Assembly (NCBI GenBank): GCA_044360075.1
Contig: JBIKLA010000019.1
Location: forward strand, 10,164 to 74,163
Direction of reading: 5' to 3'
DNA length: 64,000 bases
From: OMII01 sp947467385
Lineage (GTDB): Bacteria > Bdellovibrionota_C > UBA2361 > OMII01
Part shown: positions 7,661 to 17,128 of the stretch, in pieces
How positions within the stretch are numbered: the stretch's first letter is position 1
How the letters are laid out: the number at the start of each line of letters is the position of its first letter
The notes under the pieces: generated by a model
Told to the model about the DNA's origin: nothing
The model's input: the letters and a program-made list of their open reading frames with translations, nothing else
Database searches by the model: none
Position numbers and translations under genes: made by a program

Positions 7661-9700
7661 TTATTTCAGGCCCGCGCGCTCAAGGAGAGCTCCGCTGTCA
7701 GGCTCGCGGCCCATGAAATTCTTAAAAAGGGTGTTTGGATCCTCAGCGTCCCCTCGGCTCAGTACAGAGTCGCGGAACGCCTTGCCAGTGGCCGGATTCA
7801 TAAAGCCATCACGAGCGAAACGCGAGAATGCGTCGGCGTCGAGAACCTCCGCCCACTGGTATGAGTAGTAGCCGGCCGCGTAGCCGACCGAGGAGCTGAA
7901 GAGGTGCGTGAAGGAGGCGATCATCGCGTAGTCCTGTGGCAGCGGCAGAGGCGAGGTCTTCTGGAATATCTCTCGGCAGTATGGAAGGATCTCGCCGTCC
8001 TTCGCCCGGTCGTACGCGCGGTGCAGCAGTAGGTCGGCGGTTGAGAAGCTCAGCTGCCGCATGAGGAACGTCGCGCTGCGAAAATTGCGCGCGCGCTTCA
8101 CCTTGTCGAAGAGCTGGTCCGGAATCTTCTCGCCGGTCTCATGGTGCGCCGCGAAAAGGTCGACCGCTTCGCGCTCCCAGCACCAGTTCTCAAGGATCTG
8201 GGAGGGGAGCTCAATGAAGTCCCACGCCACGCTGTTCATCCCTTGGCCGCGCAGCGACACGGTTGAGCACAGCAGGTGCATGAGGTGGCCAAACTCGTGG
8301 AAGAGGGTCGTCACCTCGTCGTGCGTGAGGAGCGACGGCTTTCCCTCAGCCGGAGGCGTAAAGTTTCCCGCCATAAGCCCAACGTGCGGCATGGCGTCCC
8401 CATCGGCGGGAACGTGGCTTATGAAGCTGTTCATCCATGCGCCGCCGCGCTTCGTGGAACGTGGTTGGAGGTCTGAGTAGAAATGCCCGATCAGCTTGCC
8501 CGACGCCGAGTCGAAGGCGGAGTAGGTCGTCACCCCATCACACCACGGCTTGAGCTCTGTGTTGGGCTTCACCGTGATGCCGAAGACCTTCTCCACGACC
8601 GTGAAGAGGCCGTTGATTACCTTTGGCAGCGGGAAGTATGGCCGGAGCTCTTCTTCGTCGAAGTCATAGCAGGCCTTGCGCATCTTCTCGGCGTAGTAGG
8701 CTAGGTCCCACGGCTTAATGGAGCCGGGATCTATGCCGCACTCAGACTGGATGAACTGCTTGAGCTCCTCCTGCTCACGCATAAAGTGCTTTTCGATGCG
8801 CCCGCGCAGGCCATCCACAAAGCTCCACGCCGTCTCGCCGTTCTTTGCCATACGGTCGGCGAGAACAAGGTCCGAGAAGTCTTTGTACCCAAGCAGCTGA
8901 GCCTTCTCCTTGCGTAGCTCAAGGATACGGTAGAGGAGCGGCACGTTGTTTTCGGGCTCCGTGGTGCCGCGGGCGTTGTACGCGCTGTAAAACGTTTCGC
9001 GCAGCTTGGAGCTGTCGGCGTATGTCATGATGGCGATATAGCTCGGGGCCTGCAGGGTGAAGCGCCAGCCCGAGAGCCTCTTCTCTTTGGCTGATTCGCG
9101 CCCCATCTCGATGGCGCTCTCCGGAAGCCCAGCGAGATCGCGCTCGTTGGTCGTGACGAACTCAAACTTGTTAGTTGAGTCGAGCGTGTTCTGAGAGAAG
9201 GTGTTCGTTATCTGGGCGAGCTCAGTGGTGATGGCCGACAGCCGCTCCTTCTTGTCAGGCGGAAGCTCGGCGCCGTTCCTGCGGAAGGAGTCCATCGTTG
9301 TGGTGAGAAAGCGCTTTTGCTCGCCGATAAGGGCCTCCGCCTCATCCGTTGCGGCGAAATCAGTCAGCGCTTTCCACAGCCCCTCATCGAGCGTGATCTT
9401 GGAGTTAAACGCAGCGACCTTCGGAAGCACGTCGTTGTAGGCCTTGCGCCACTCCGGTGTCGTGGCGACCGACTCAAGGTGGGACACGATGCCCATCGCA
9501 TACTCAAGGTCGAGGCCAAGGTTGTCGAGCACGCGCAGCGTGTTTTCGAACGTGCGCTTCCCGGACACAGTCCGAATTGCGTCGAGCTCCGCTTCGGTCT
9601 TGGTGAGCAGCTCGTCGATCGCGGGCGCGATCTGCTCTGACTTGAAAGAGTCAAAGGGTATCTTTGCTGAGCGGGTGAGAAGGGGATTCATGGTTGGCAT
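7661..9700 (-). CDS. prlC: Oligopeptidase A (M3 family zinc metallopeptidase)
   Basis: A cytoplasmic thimet-type oligopeptidase that degrades short peptides, including cleaved signal peptides. The start at ATG 9700 gives MPTMNPLLTRS, has AGGAG nine nt upstream and yields 679 residues, matching the family length. An extended frame to 9805 lacks a good ribosome-binding site. The zinc motif HEFGH is at about residues 468-472, with the third ligand expected in the following helix (SVAWDFIELPSQILENW). No operon partner is evident; the next gene on the same strand lies 130 bp downstream. Confidence 0.93.
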   Translation of the reverse strand: MPTMNPLLTRSAKIPFDSFKSEQIAPAIDELLTKTEAELDAIRTVSGKRTFENTLRVLDNLGLDLEYAMGIVSHLESVATTPEWRKAYNDVLPKVAAFNSKITLDEGLWKALTDFAATDEAEALIGEQKRFLTTTMDSFRRNGAELPPDKKERLSAITTELAQITNTFSQNTLDSTNKFEFVTTNERDLAGLPESAIEMGRESAKEKRLSGWRFTLQAPSYIAIMTYADSSKLRETFYSAYNARGTTEPENNVPLLYRILELRKEKAQLLGYKDFSDLVLADRMAKNGETAWSFVDGLRGRIEKHFMREQEELKQFIQSECGIDPGSIKPWDLAYYAEKMRKACYDFDEEELRPYFPLPKVINGLFTVVEKVFGITVKPNTELKPWCDGVTTYSAFDSASGKLIGHFYSDLQPRSTKRGGAWMNSFISHVPADGDAMPHVGLMAGNFTPPAEGKPSLLTHDEVTTLFHEFGHLMHLLCSTVSLRGQGMNSVAWDFIELPSQILENWCWEREAVDLFAAHHETGEKIPDQLFDKVKRARNFRSATFLMRQLSFSTADLLLHRAYDRAKDGEILPYCREIFQKTSPLPLPQDYAMIASFTHLFSSSVGYAAGYYSYQWAEVLDADAFSRFARDGFMNPATGKAFRDSVLSRGDAEDPNTLFKNFMGREPDSGALLERAGLK

Positions 9701-9938
9701 CTGCAGGTGCTCCTGGGAAACGGACATCTCCTCGTCGGGAGTGGCGGTGTTCGGGCGCTCGTTGTGACGATCGTTGGACGGCTTGTTAGTAGGCATCAGA
9801 CTCACTACTGAGAGAAAATGCTAAAGACCCGATTCTACTGGCAGAACAGGCCTGTCACAAGGGCGATGCTTGGGCATGCCGCATTGATGTTGACGGTGCC
9901 ACGAAAAGAAAGGTTAATGCGGGGGAGTGGGTTCAGAA

Positions 9939-11537
9939 ATGACGGCGCGGCCGGACATCAGCAAGGTTGATTTTCTCGTTATCGGCGGCGGCATCGCCGG
10001 CCTTACCTTCGCCCTCAAGGCGGCTGAGCACGGCAGCGTGGCTATCCTGTTCAAGAAAGACCACCGTGCCTCGTCCACCTTATGGGCGCAGGGCGGCATC
10101 GCGGCAGTTAACCAGCCCGACGACTCCTTCGAGCTTCACGTCCAGGATACCCTCACCTGCGGCGCCGACCTCTGCAATGAGCAGATCGTCAACCTCGTCG
10201 TGCGCGAGGGTCCGCAGCGGGTCGACGAGCTCATCGCACTCGGGGCGCACTTTGATCGTGACCAGGTTGGTAGCTACCACCTTCACCGCGAGGGCGGACA
10301 CTCGCGCCGCCGAATCTTTCACGCTGGAGACGCAACGGGCCACGAGATCCAGCGGGCGCTGCTGCAGGCGGTCGAGGAGCACCCCAATATCCGGCTCCTG
10401 ACCAACTCTAACGCAATCGACCTCATCACGACGCACAAGCTGAATCTCAATGTGTCCCAGCCGAGCAAGGTGCTCGGAGCCTACGTCCTGAGGGATGGTG
10501 GTGAGATCGGCGTGATGCTTGCTGACAAAGTGCTCGTTGCCACCGGCGGCGCAGGAAAGATTTACCTTTACACATCCAATCCGGATGTTGCCACTGGAGA
10601 CGGAATCGCCATGTGCTACCGTGCAGGGGCGCGCGTTGCGAACATGGAGTTCTTTCAGTTTCACCCGACCTGCCTGTACCATCCGCAGGCAAAGAGCTAC
10701 CTGCTCTCGGAGGCGATGCGCGGCGAGGGCGCCAAGCTCCTACGCATCAACGGCGAGCCGTTCATGCACAGGTACCACCCAATGGCTGAGCTCGCGCCGC
10801 GCGATGTTGTTGCGCGGGCGATCGATCACGAGATGAAAATTCACGGTGATGAGCACGTTCTGCTCGACATCTCGCACCGTGATCCGTCCTTCGTCCGCGA
10901 GCACTTCCCCACCATTTACGAGCGCTGCCTGTCATTCGGGTTCGACATCACACAGGGGCCGGTGCCGGTCGTACCGGCCGCGCACTACCTGTGCGGCGGT
11001 GTGGTGAGCGATCAATTCGGGCGCAGCGATATCACTGATTTGTATGTGGCCGGAGAGTGCGCCTGCACGGGCCTGCACGGCGCAAACCGCCTAGCATCCA
11101 ACTCGCTGCTTGAGGGGGTCGTGTTTGGGCACCGCGCAGCGCTGCATGCCATCGAGAACAAGGGGCGGCACGCAGTCGCGGCAGAGCCGCCGCCGTGGGA
11201 TCCCGGCAACGCCGTTGATAGCGACGAGCAGGTTGTAATTACGCAAAACTGGGATGAGATACGCCGCACGATGTGGAACTACGTCGGTATCGTTCGGACC
11301 ACGAAGCGGCTTGAGCGCGCGCTGCACCGGCTTGCGCTCATTCGGCGTGAGATTCAGGAGTACTACCACCGCTGCATCGTCACGCCCGATCTACTTGAGC
11401 TACGAAACCTGAGTCTCGTAGCGGAGCTCGTCATCCGTTGCGCCATGGCGCGCAAGGAGAGCAGGGGACTTCATTACACGCTCGACTATCCGACCTCCCT
11501 TCCTGTTGCCCAGGACACCGTCCTAAGGCGAGAGTAA
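9939..11537 (+). CDS. nadB: L-aspartate oxidase
   Basis: This FAD enzyme oxidises L-aspartate to iminoaspartate, the first step of de novo NAD synthesis. The N terminus carries the FAD dinucleotide-binding motif VIGGGIAGLTFALKAAEHG. The family signatures ASSTLWAQGGIAA, the active-site REGGHSRRR.FHAGDATG and GGVVSDQFGRSDI..LYVAGECA are all present. The product is 532 residues from ATG 9939, with GGGGGAG eleven nt upstream; a GTG four codons earlier overlaps that site. nadA and nadC are not in the window. The gene converges on gabD. Confidence 0.94.
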   Translation: MTARPDISKVDFLVIGGGIAGLTFALKAAEHGSVAILFKKDHRASSTLWAQGGIAAVNQPDDSFELHVQDTLTCGADLCNEQIVNLVVREGPQRVDELIALGAHFDRDQVGSYHLHREGGHSRRRIFHAGDATGHEIQRALLQAVEEHPNIRLLTNSNAIDLITTHKLNLNVSQPSKVLGAYVLRDGGEIGVMLADKVLVATGGAGKIYLYTSNPDVATGDGIAMCYRAGARVANMEFFQFHPTCLYHPQAKSYLLSEAMRGEGAKLLRINGEPFMHRYHPMAELAPRDVVARAIDHEMKIHGDEHVLLDISHRDPSFVREHFPTIYERCLSFGFDITQGPVPVVPAAHYLCGGVVSDQFGRSDITDLYVAGECACTGLHGANRLASNSLLEGVVFGHRAALHAIENKGRHAVAAEPPPWDPGNAVDSDEQVVITQNWDEIRRTMWNYVGIVRTTKRLERALHRLALIRREIQEYYHRCIVTPDLLELRNLSLVAELVIRCAMARKESRGLHYTLDYPTSLPVAQDTVLRRE

Positions 11538-11553
11538 AGGTGATTGGGCCTTT
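11536..11553 (+). terminator. Possible weak terminator between nadB and gabD
   Basis: AAAGG at 11536-11540 can pair with CCTTT at 11549-11553, followed by a short T-run just after the nadB stop. The stem is only five pairs and starts inside the stop codon, so this is a weak candidate. Confidence 0.25.
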
Positions 11554-11567
11554 TTGCGGCGCAGGAG

Positions 11568-12998
11568 CTATGCGACGGAGAGGTACTTCAGCACAAGGTA
11601 ATCCTCGATACCGTGCGCGCTTCCTTCGCGCCCGAAACCCGACTGCTTGATGCCACCAAACGGGGCCTGTGCAGCCGAGATCGCAGTGTCGTTTATGCCC
11701 ACCATCCCGTACTCAAGCCGCTCTGCGATGCCCAGCGCGCGCGACAGGCTCCCTGAGTAGAGGTATGCCGCCAGGCCGTACTGCGTGTCGTTCGCCAGCG
11801 CGATCGCTTCGGCATCCGTGCGAAAGGTGGCGATGGTTGCGACAGGGCCAAAGATCTCCTCCTTCCAGATTCGCATCGAGGGCTTCACCTGTGAGATGAC
11901 GACCGGAGGGATGAAGCGCGAGGTTGCCGCGCATGCCTCCTGTCCGAGGACGAACGTCGCGCCGTCATTCGACGCCGATTGAAGAATTCCCACTACCTTG
12001 TCGCGGGCCGCGTCGTTGATGAGCGGCCCGATCGATGTCTTCTCGTCGAGGCCATTGCCCACCACGAGGGCGCGGGTTCGGGCAACAAGCAGGTCTGTGA
12101 AAGTCTGCGCGACTGACTCATGCACGAGGAACCTGTTTACGCAGATGCAGGTCTGCCCCGCGTTGCGGTACTTTCCGTAGATGGCGCCCTCGACAGCCTT
12201 TTCGAGGTCCGCATCATCAAGCACGACAAACGGCGCATTTCCGCCTAGCTCCAGGGTGAGCTTCTTGACCGTGTCGGCCGACTGCCGGATGAGAAGCTTT
12301 CCCACCTCCGTGGAGCCCGTAAAGCTGACTTTCTTAACGATTGGAGAGGCCATGAGAGTTGAGCCGATCATGGCGGCATCGCCGGTGACAAGGTTAACGA
12401 CTCCTGCAGGAAGCCCCGCCTCCTGGCACAGCGCGCCAAGGAAGAGGGCTGAGAGAGGGGTTTCGGGTGCCGGTTTGGCGATGAATGTGCACCCAGCGGC
12501 GAGAGCTGCTGCCATCTTGCGGGCGAGCATGGCGATGGGAAAGTTCCAGGGAGTAATAGCAGCGGCGACTCCGATCGGCTGCTTGAGGACAAAAATCCTC
12601 TTGTTCGCCGAATCAGAGGGGATTATCTCGCCGTAAATCCGAACAGCCTCTTCCGAAAACCACTGAAAATAGTTTGCGGAGTAGGCGACCTCACCGAGTG
12701 ATTCCCGCAAGGGCTTTCCCTGCTCCAGCGTTATGAGTTGCGCGCACTCATCCTGCCGCTCCTGAAGCAGATCTCCTATGCGGCGAAGGACCTGCGCTCG
12801 CTCGCGGGCTGGGCGGTGTTGCCAAGCTGGAAGCGCGGTTTCGGCCGAACGAATTGCTTCAAGAACCTGCTCTTGATCAAGCTGAGGAACGTCGGCCAAG
12901 TGCTCGCCTGTGGCGGGGTTCGTCACCGGAATTGTTGAGTCAGAGCGCGCAGCGCGCCACTCGCCGTTGATTAAACAGAGCGATTGCATCTTTTTCAT
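11568..12998 (-). CDS. gabD: NAD(P)-dependent succinate-semialdehyde dehydrogenase
   Basis: The aldehyde dehydrogenase superfamily protein has 476 residues. It shows the oxyanion Asn in ITPWNFPIAMLARK, the general base Glu in TLELGGNAPFVVLDDADL and the nucleophilic Cys in GQTCICVNRF near residue 283. That Cys context and the overall sequence fit the SSADH/GabD branch, which oxidises succinate semialdehyde to succinate. A related substrate such as glutarate semialdehyde is possible. The ATG at 12998 has no strong Shine-Dalgarno, and an ATG three codons on is an alternative. The gene is divergent from the act operon. Confidence 0.88.
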   Translation of the reverse strand: MKKMQSLCLINGEWRAARSDSTIPVTNPATGEHLADVPQLDQEQVLEAIRSAETALPAWQHRPARERAQVLRRIGDLLQERQDECAQLITLEQGKPLRESLGEVAYSANYFQWFSEEAVRIYGEIIPSDSANKRIFVLKQPIGVAAAITPWNFPIAMLARKMAAALAAGCTFIAKPAPETPLSALFLGALCQEAGLPAGVVNLVTGDAAMIGSTLMASPIVKKVSFTGSTEVGKLLIRQSADTVKKLTLELGGNAPFVVLDDADLEKAVEGAIYGKYRNAGQTCICVNRFLVHESVAQTFTDLLVARTRALVVGNGLDEKTSIGPLINDAARDKVVGILQSASNDGATFVLGQEACAATSRFIPPVVISQVKPSMRIWKEEIFGPVATIATFRTDAEAIALANDTQYGLAAYLYSGSLSRALGIAERLEYGMVGINDTAISAAQAPFGGIKQSGFGREGSAHGIEDYLVLKYLSVA

Positions 12999-13307
12999 GG
13001 TGGCGAGACTAGCGAAAAGCGAGCCCCGACTCGATCCGAAAACGGCGTTTTATAATCGCGGGATATTTCCTTATTTCGCATTTCGATATAAGTGTTACAC
13101 CGAAGCCCAGACCAACGACATTTGAAGGTGCAGGCGGGACGACGTTTTCCAATTATTTTTGGGGATTTAAGCCCCACCGCGTTGTCCCTTTGCCCGTCAA
13201 AAATCGTCGAGACGTGCTTCACCTTGTTTATGTCGTAGGCGGATCTAGCCTGTGGGGGCCAGTCAGGGCTGTCCAGCGCTAGTCACTTCCTCTTATCAGC
13301 TTCATCC
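12999..13307. other. Divergent gabD/actA regulatory interval
   Basis: The 309-bp AT-rich spacer between gabD and actA holds no ORF I would support. It contains the perfect -10-like hexamer at 13051 and a small hairpin at 13160-13176 (TGGGG / CCCCA around a 7-nt loop). Promoters for both directions are expected here. Confidence 0.45.
13051..13056 (+). promoter_or_regulatory. Perfect TATAAT -10 candidate upstream of actA
   Basis: TATAAT matches the sigma-70 -10 consensus exactly. No good -35 hexamer lies at the right spacing (GACTCG or neighbours). If used, it would give an untranslated leader of about 250 nt for the act operon. Confidence 0.3.
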
Positions 13308-13982
13308 ATGGTAACAAAAATCAGATTGGTTATCGCAGGAGCGTGTGTTTCGGCACTCGCTCTGTTCGCTGTCTTTTCGCAGTGGGGGTCCGTGACGTAC
13401 ACAGCCACTGCCCAGGATAGCGCTTCAGCGTATCCGGCTCTTGGAGTTCGCGCTGGAGTCTACAACGACGGGCAGGCAGCGTTGTGGGACTTCAACATTA
13501 CGGATCACTTCCGCTACTTCGGACCGCCGCCGAGACTCAGGGGATACAGCCCGGAGCAGCCGATTAAGTTCAGCCACGTCATTCACGTTCAGCAAAACAA
13601 AATGGAGTGCCAGTACTGCCACTGGTCGGTCAGCAAGGCTGCGTACGCGGCGATTCCGGAGGAGGAGACCTGCATGGGCTGCCACGGGGCGCTCGTCGCA
13701 GGAAAGAGCGAGCAGGGAAAGAAAGACATTCAGAAGCTCAAGGATTACTACAGCCGCAACGAACCGATTCCGTGGGTGAAGGTTCACGTGGTGCCGGACT
13801 ACCTCAAGTTTAATCACAAGCGCCATGTGAAGGCCGGCGTGACCTGCCAAGAGTGTCACGGCCAGATTCCTGAAATGGAGCAAGTAGAGAGAGTTTCCTC
13901 GATGAAGATGGGCTGGTGTATCAGCTGCCACCGCCAGCGTGGCGCAAGCATCGACTGTCTCGTGTGTCACGGCCAGCGTTAG
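13308..13982 (+). CDS. actA: Alternative complex III subunit A, pentaheme cytochrome c
   Basis: The 224-residue protein has an N-terminal signal/anchor segment (about residues 5-25). It has exactly five CXXCH heme-binding motifs: CQYCH, CMGCH, CQECH, CISCH and CLVCH. Extra His residues in FSHVIHVQ and FNHKRH are likely axial ligands. This is the ActA architecture: the periplasmic pentaheme subunit that passes electrons from the quinol site to soluble or monoheme cytochrome c. It is the first gene of a complete act operon, 49 nt before actB. Confidence 0.93.
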   Translation: MVTKIRLVIAGACVSALALFAVFSQWGSVTYTATAQDSASAYPALGVRAGVYNDGQAALWDFNITDHFRYFGPPPRLRGYSPEQPIKFSHVIHVQQNKMECQYCHWSVSKAAYAAIPEEETCMGCHGALVAGKSEQGKKDIQKLKDYYSRNEPIPWVKVHVVPDYLKFNHKRHVKAGVTCQECHGQIPEMEQVERVSSMKMGWCISCHRQRGASIDCLVCHGQR

Positions 13983-14031
13983 GCCAAGGGGACGTCCAGG
14001 GTAGAGATCAAGCGTTTTGTAGAGGTCCAAG

Positions 14032-17000
14032 ATGGAAGGCGAAATCGTACAGCTCAACGCAAACCGGAAGAGCGCAAACAAAGAGGGCTTGGTGCAGATA
14101 TCGCGCCGGCGATTCCTCCAGGGCCTCGGTGCCACAACCGCACTCGGCGCAGCCGCATGTGCCAACCCTGTTGAGCAGAACATTCTGCCCAACGTGAAGG
14201 GTGTTGCCGAGGAAATCCCCGGCGTGGCTGTGTGGTACAGCTCGACCTGTACTGAGTGCTCCGCCGGCTGCGGCATCCGCGTTCGCACGCGCGAGGGGCG
14301 CGCAGTCAAGGTTGAGGGAAACCCAAACAGCCCGGTTAACAAGGGTGGTCTCTGCGCACTTGGCCAGGCATCTCTTCAGTCTCTGTACAATCCGGACCGC
14401 ATCCGCCAGCCGCTCAAGAAGACGCGCACGACGCCGACGGGACCGATCTTTGAGCCGACGACCTGGGATGAGGTGTACGGCAAGCTTCAGGAGGCGCTCA
14501 CGAACGCCACTAATAGGAAGGTGCTCCTGACGGGCGAGCTTCCATCCGGCTACCAGGATCTTGCAGCTGCGTTCACGAGCCAGCTCGGCTTCTCGCAGGT
14601 TGTTTGGGATCCGATGCAGCAAGTCGCGGTCGCCAAGGCGGCCGAGCTCGTGTACGGCACATACGGAGTCCCGACCTTCGCTATCGACAAGGCACAGGTT
14701 GTTGTTAACTTCGGCGCTGACTTCCTTGAGACGTGGTTGAATCCCGTCGGTTACGCTCGCCAGTGGGCGGACGGCCGCCGCGCTGAGAAGCCGCTTCGTT
14801 TCGTTCACATCGAGCCGAGGCTGTCACTAACGGGAGCGAATGCCGACCTGTGGCTGAAGCCAAATCTCGGCTCAGATGTCCGGATTGCTCTCTTCCTTAT
14901 CGGCCAGATGATTGAGCGCGGCCGCACCAAGGGCATCAGCGACGACACCCGTAATAAGCTCTCGCAGCTCACCAAGGGCGTTACCGCCACTGAGGTTGAG
15001 GCCCAGACCGGAGTTTCGAAGGAGAAGCTGCTCCTCGTTGCGCAGTATCTTGCTGAGGCCAAGGCGTCGCTCGTGCTTGCGGGCGGTGCGTCAACGGCGA
15101 CGGCGGATCCGCTGCCACTCCTTGTGCTGACGAACCTTCTCAATGCCATGTTGGGCAATGTCGGCAAGACTGTTGATATAGTTGTTGTCGACAAGCCAGC
15201 GACCTCGGCTACGCAGGTCGCTGCGCTGATCGACGACATGCAGAACGGGAAAGTTGACGTTCTCATCACCGCTGGCACCAACCCGCAGTTCTCGTTCCCA
15301 GATGCATTCGGGTTCCAGTACGCTGTGAACAAAGTTGGCATCAAGGGTGATGGTACCGGCAAGAAGGCCGGCATCGTCGTTGCGCTTGCGAGCCAGATGG
15401 ACGAGACGGCGCAGCTTGCCGACTATATCCTTCCCCTTCACACCTCGCTTGAGGACTGGGGCTACGTGGCGCAGCCGGGCGGAAACGTTTCACTTATGCA
15501 ACCGTCGATGCGCCAGATCTTCGACACCAAGAGCCTTGGTGACGTGCTGCTGACCGTTGCTGCTAACGCAGAGAAGCAGATCGGCGGAGACTCGACCACC
15601 TTTGACGCATTCGTCAAGGCGCGCTACCTGGCGATCACCGCAGGCAAGAGCACCCAGGACGGAGAGACGTTCTGGCGCGCAAGCCTTGAGAAGGGGGGCT
15701 ACTTTGCTTCATCGGCTGGCGTTAGCGCCGGCACGCCAAGCATCAATCCGGCAGTATATGCGATGTCGTACGGCATCAGCGTCAAGCCTGCGCACCACGG
15801 TGACCTGCTGCTCTATCCGTACCCGTCGGTCAAGGCGTTTGACGGGCGTGCTGCAAACCGTCCTTGGATGCAGGAGCTGGCCGACCCTATCACGCAAGCT
15901 GTGTGGGGGGCATGGGCAGAGATGCATCCGGATACCGCCAAGGACCTTGGAATTGCGATGGGCGACTCAGTTATCGTTCGCACCGCAGATGGAGAGGTTC
16001 ATGTCCCTGCCTATGTCACCGAGTTCGTCCACAAGGGGATCATCGCGATGCCGGTGGGCCAAGGACACTCTGCGTATGGCCGTTTCGCCAACAGTATTGA
16101 CCAGGGCGGCTCTGTGTACTCGCTTCTTCCGAAGAAGATCGCAACAGGGGCTGACACGCTCGCCTTCACCGGCAGCCCGGTCACCGTTGTTCGCGGCCTC
16201 GGATCGGGGGACCTCGTGCGGGTGCAGGAGTTTAACTCACAGGAGGGCCGCGAGCTCGCCAGGACGACGTTCATCACCGGCGCTGGAGCTCATGCTCACG
16301 GCGAGGAACACGGCAAGGAACACGGGGAGGGGTACGGCGAAGGGCACCACGAGCCCAAGCAGATGTACACGCAGCGTGAGCATCCTCTATACCAGTGGGG
16401 CATGGCGGTCGACCTTGCGGCCTGCACCGGCTGCTCGGCGTGCGTTGTTGCCTGCTCGGCAGAGAACAACATACCGGTTGTGGGAAAGAAGGTGGTTGCG
16501 CAGGGCCGCGAGATGTCGTGGCTGCGCATAGAGCGCTACTTCGACTCAGTCGAGACGGAGGACGGCGGCGAGGAGCTCAAGGTGAGCTTCATGCCGATGA
16601 TGTGTCAGCACTGCCAAAATGCCCCGTGCGAACCGGTGTGCCCAGTGTACGCGACGTACCACAACGAAGAGGGCATGAACGCGATGGTGTACAACCGCTG
16701 CGTAGGAACCCGCTACTGCTCGAACAACTGTTCGTACAAGGTTCGCCGCTTTAACTGGTTCCAGTATGAGTGGCCGGATCTGCTCTCATGGCAGGTTAAC
16801 CCGGACGTTCCGGTTCGCACCGTTGGTATAATGGAGAAGTGCTCCTTCTGCGTGCAGCGCATCGGTGAAGCCAAGGATATCGCGAAGGATCTCGGCCGGC
16901 TTGTTGAGGATGGGGATGTCACGCCGGCGTGCGTGCAAACCTGCCCAACTCAGGCTCTTACGTTCGGTGACCTTAAGGATCCGAACAGCCGAGTCAGCAA

Positions 17001-17097
17001 GCTTGCCAAGAATGAGCGCGCGTACAAGGTGCTTGATCACCATCTCAATACGCAGCCATCGGTTAGCTACCTCTCAGACATTCGCTACAAGGCCTAA
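14032..17097 (+). CDS. actB: Alternative complex III subunit B, molybdopterin-oxidoreductase-like iron-sulfur protein
   Basis: The 1021-residue subunit begins with a TAT signal (RRRFLQG at residues 25-31). The first part is a molybdopterin-oxidoreductase-like domain; known ActB proteins lack the Mo cofactor. It has a CTECSAGC cluster near residue 72. After a His-rich linker (residues 750-780), the second part is a ferredoxin-type subunit with four Cys groups: CTGCSACVVAC, CQHCQNAPCEPVC, CVGTRYCSNNC and CSFCVQRI paired with CVQTCPTQA. It sits on the periplasmic face and wires quinol oxidation to ActA. The two-domain fusion is normal for this complex. Confidence 0.93.
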   Translation: MEGEIVQLNANRKSANKEGLVQISRRRFLQGLGATTALGAAACANPVEQNILPNVKGVAEEIPGVAVWYSSTCTECSAGCGIRVRTREGRAVKVEGNPNSPVNKGGLCALGQASLQSLYNPDRIRQPLKKTRTTPTGPIFEPTTWDEVYGKLQEALTNATNRKVLLTGELPSGYQDLAAAFTSQLGFSQVVWDPMQQVAVAKAAELVYGTYGVPTFAIDKAQVVVNFGADFLETWLNPVGYARQWADGRRAEKPLRFVHIEPRLSLTGANADLWLKPNLGSDVRIALFLIGQMIERGRTKGISDDTRNKLSQLTKGVTATEVEAQTGVSKEKLLLVAQYLAEAKASLVLAGGASTATADPLPLLVLTNLLNAMLGNVGKTVDIVVVDKPATSATQVAALIDDMQNGKVDVLITAGTNPQFSFPDAFGFQYAVNKVGIKGDGTGKKAGIVVALASQMDETAQLADYILPLHTSLEDWGYVAQPGGNVSLMQPSMRQIFDTKSLGDVLLTVAANAEKQIGGDSTTFDAFVKARYLAITAGKSTQDGETFWRASLEKGGYFASSAGVSAGTPSINPAVYAMSYGISVKPAHHGDLLLYPYPSVKAFDGRAANRPWMQELADPITQAVWGAWAEMHPDTAKDLGIAMGDSVIVRTADGEVHVPAYVTEFVHKGIIAMPVGQGHSAYGRFANSIDQGGSVYSLLPKKIATGADTLAFTGSPVTVVRGLGSGDLVRVQEFNSQEGRELARTTFITGAGAHAHGEEHGKEHGEGYGEGHHEPKQMYTQREHPLYQWGMAVDLAACTGCSACVVACSAENNIPVVGKKVVAQGREMSWLRIERYFDSVETEDGGEELKVSFMPMMCQHCQNAPCEPVCPVYATYHNEEGMNAMVYNRCVGTRYCSNNCSYKVRRFNWFQYEWPDLLSWQVNPDVPVRTVGIMEKCSFCVQRIGEAKDIAKDLGRLVEDGDVTPACVQTCPTQALTFGDLKDPNSRVSKLAKNERAYKVLDHHLNTQPSVSYLSDIRYKA

Positions 17098-17128
17098 AGT
17101 TTAGAGACAGTGACAAGAGACCGTTCGT

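Noticed and set aside
13160..13176. Terminator hairpin TGGGG/CCCCA upstream of actA
   Set aside because: The T-rich stretch lies before and not after the stem on the plus strand, and neither gene ends here.
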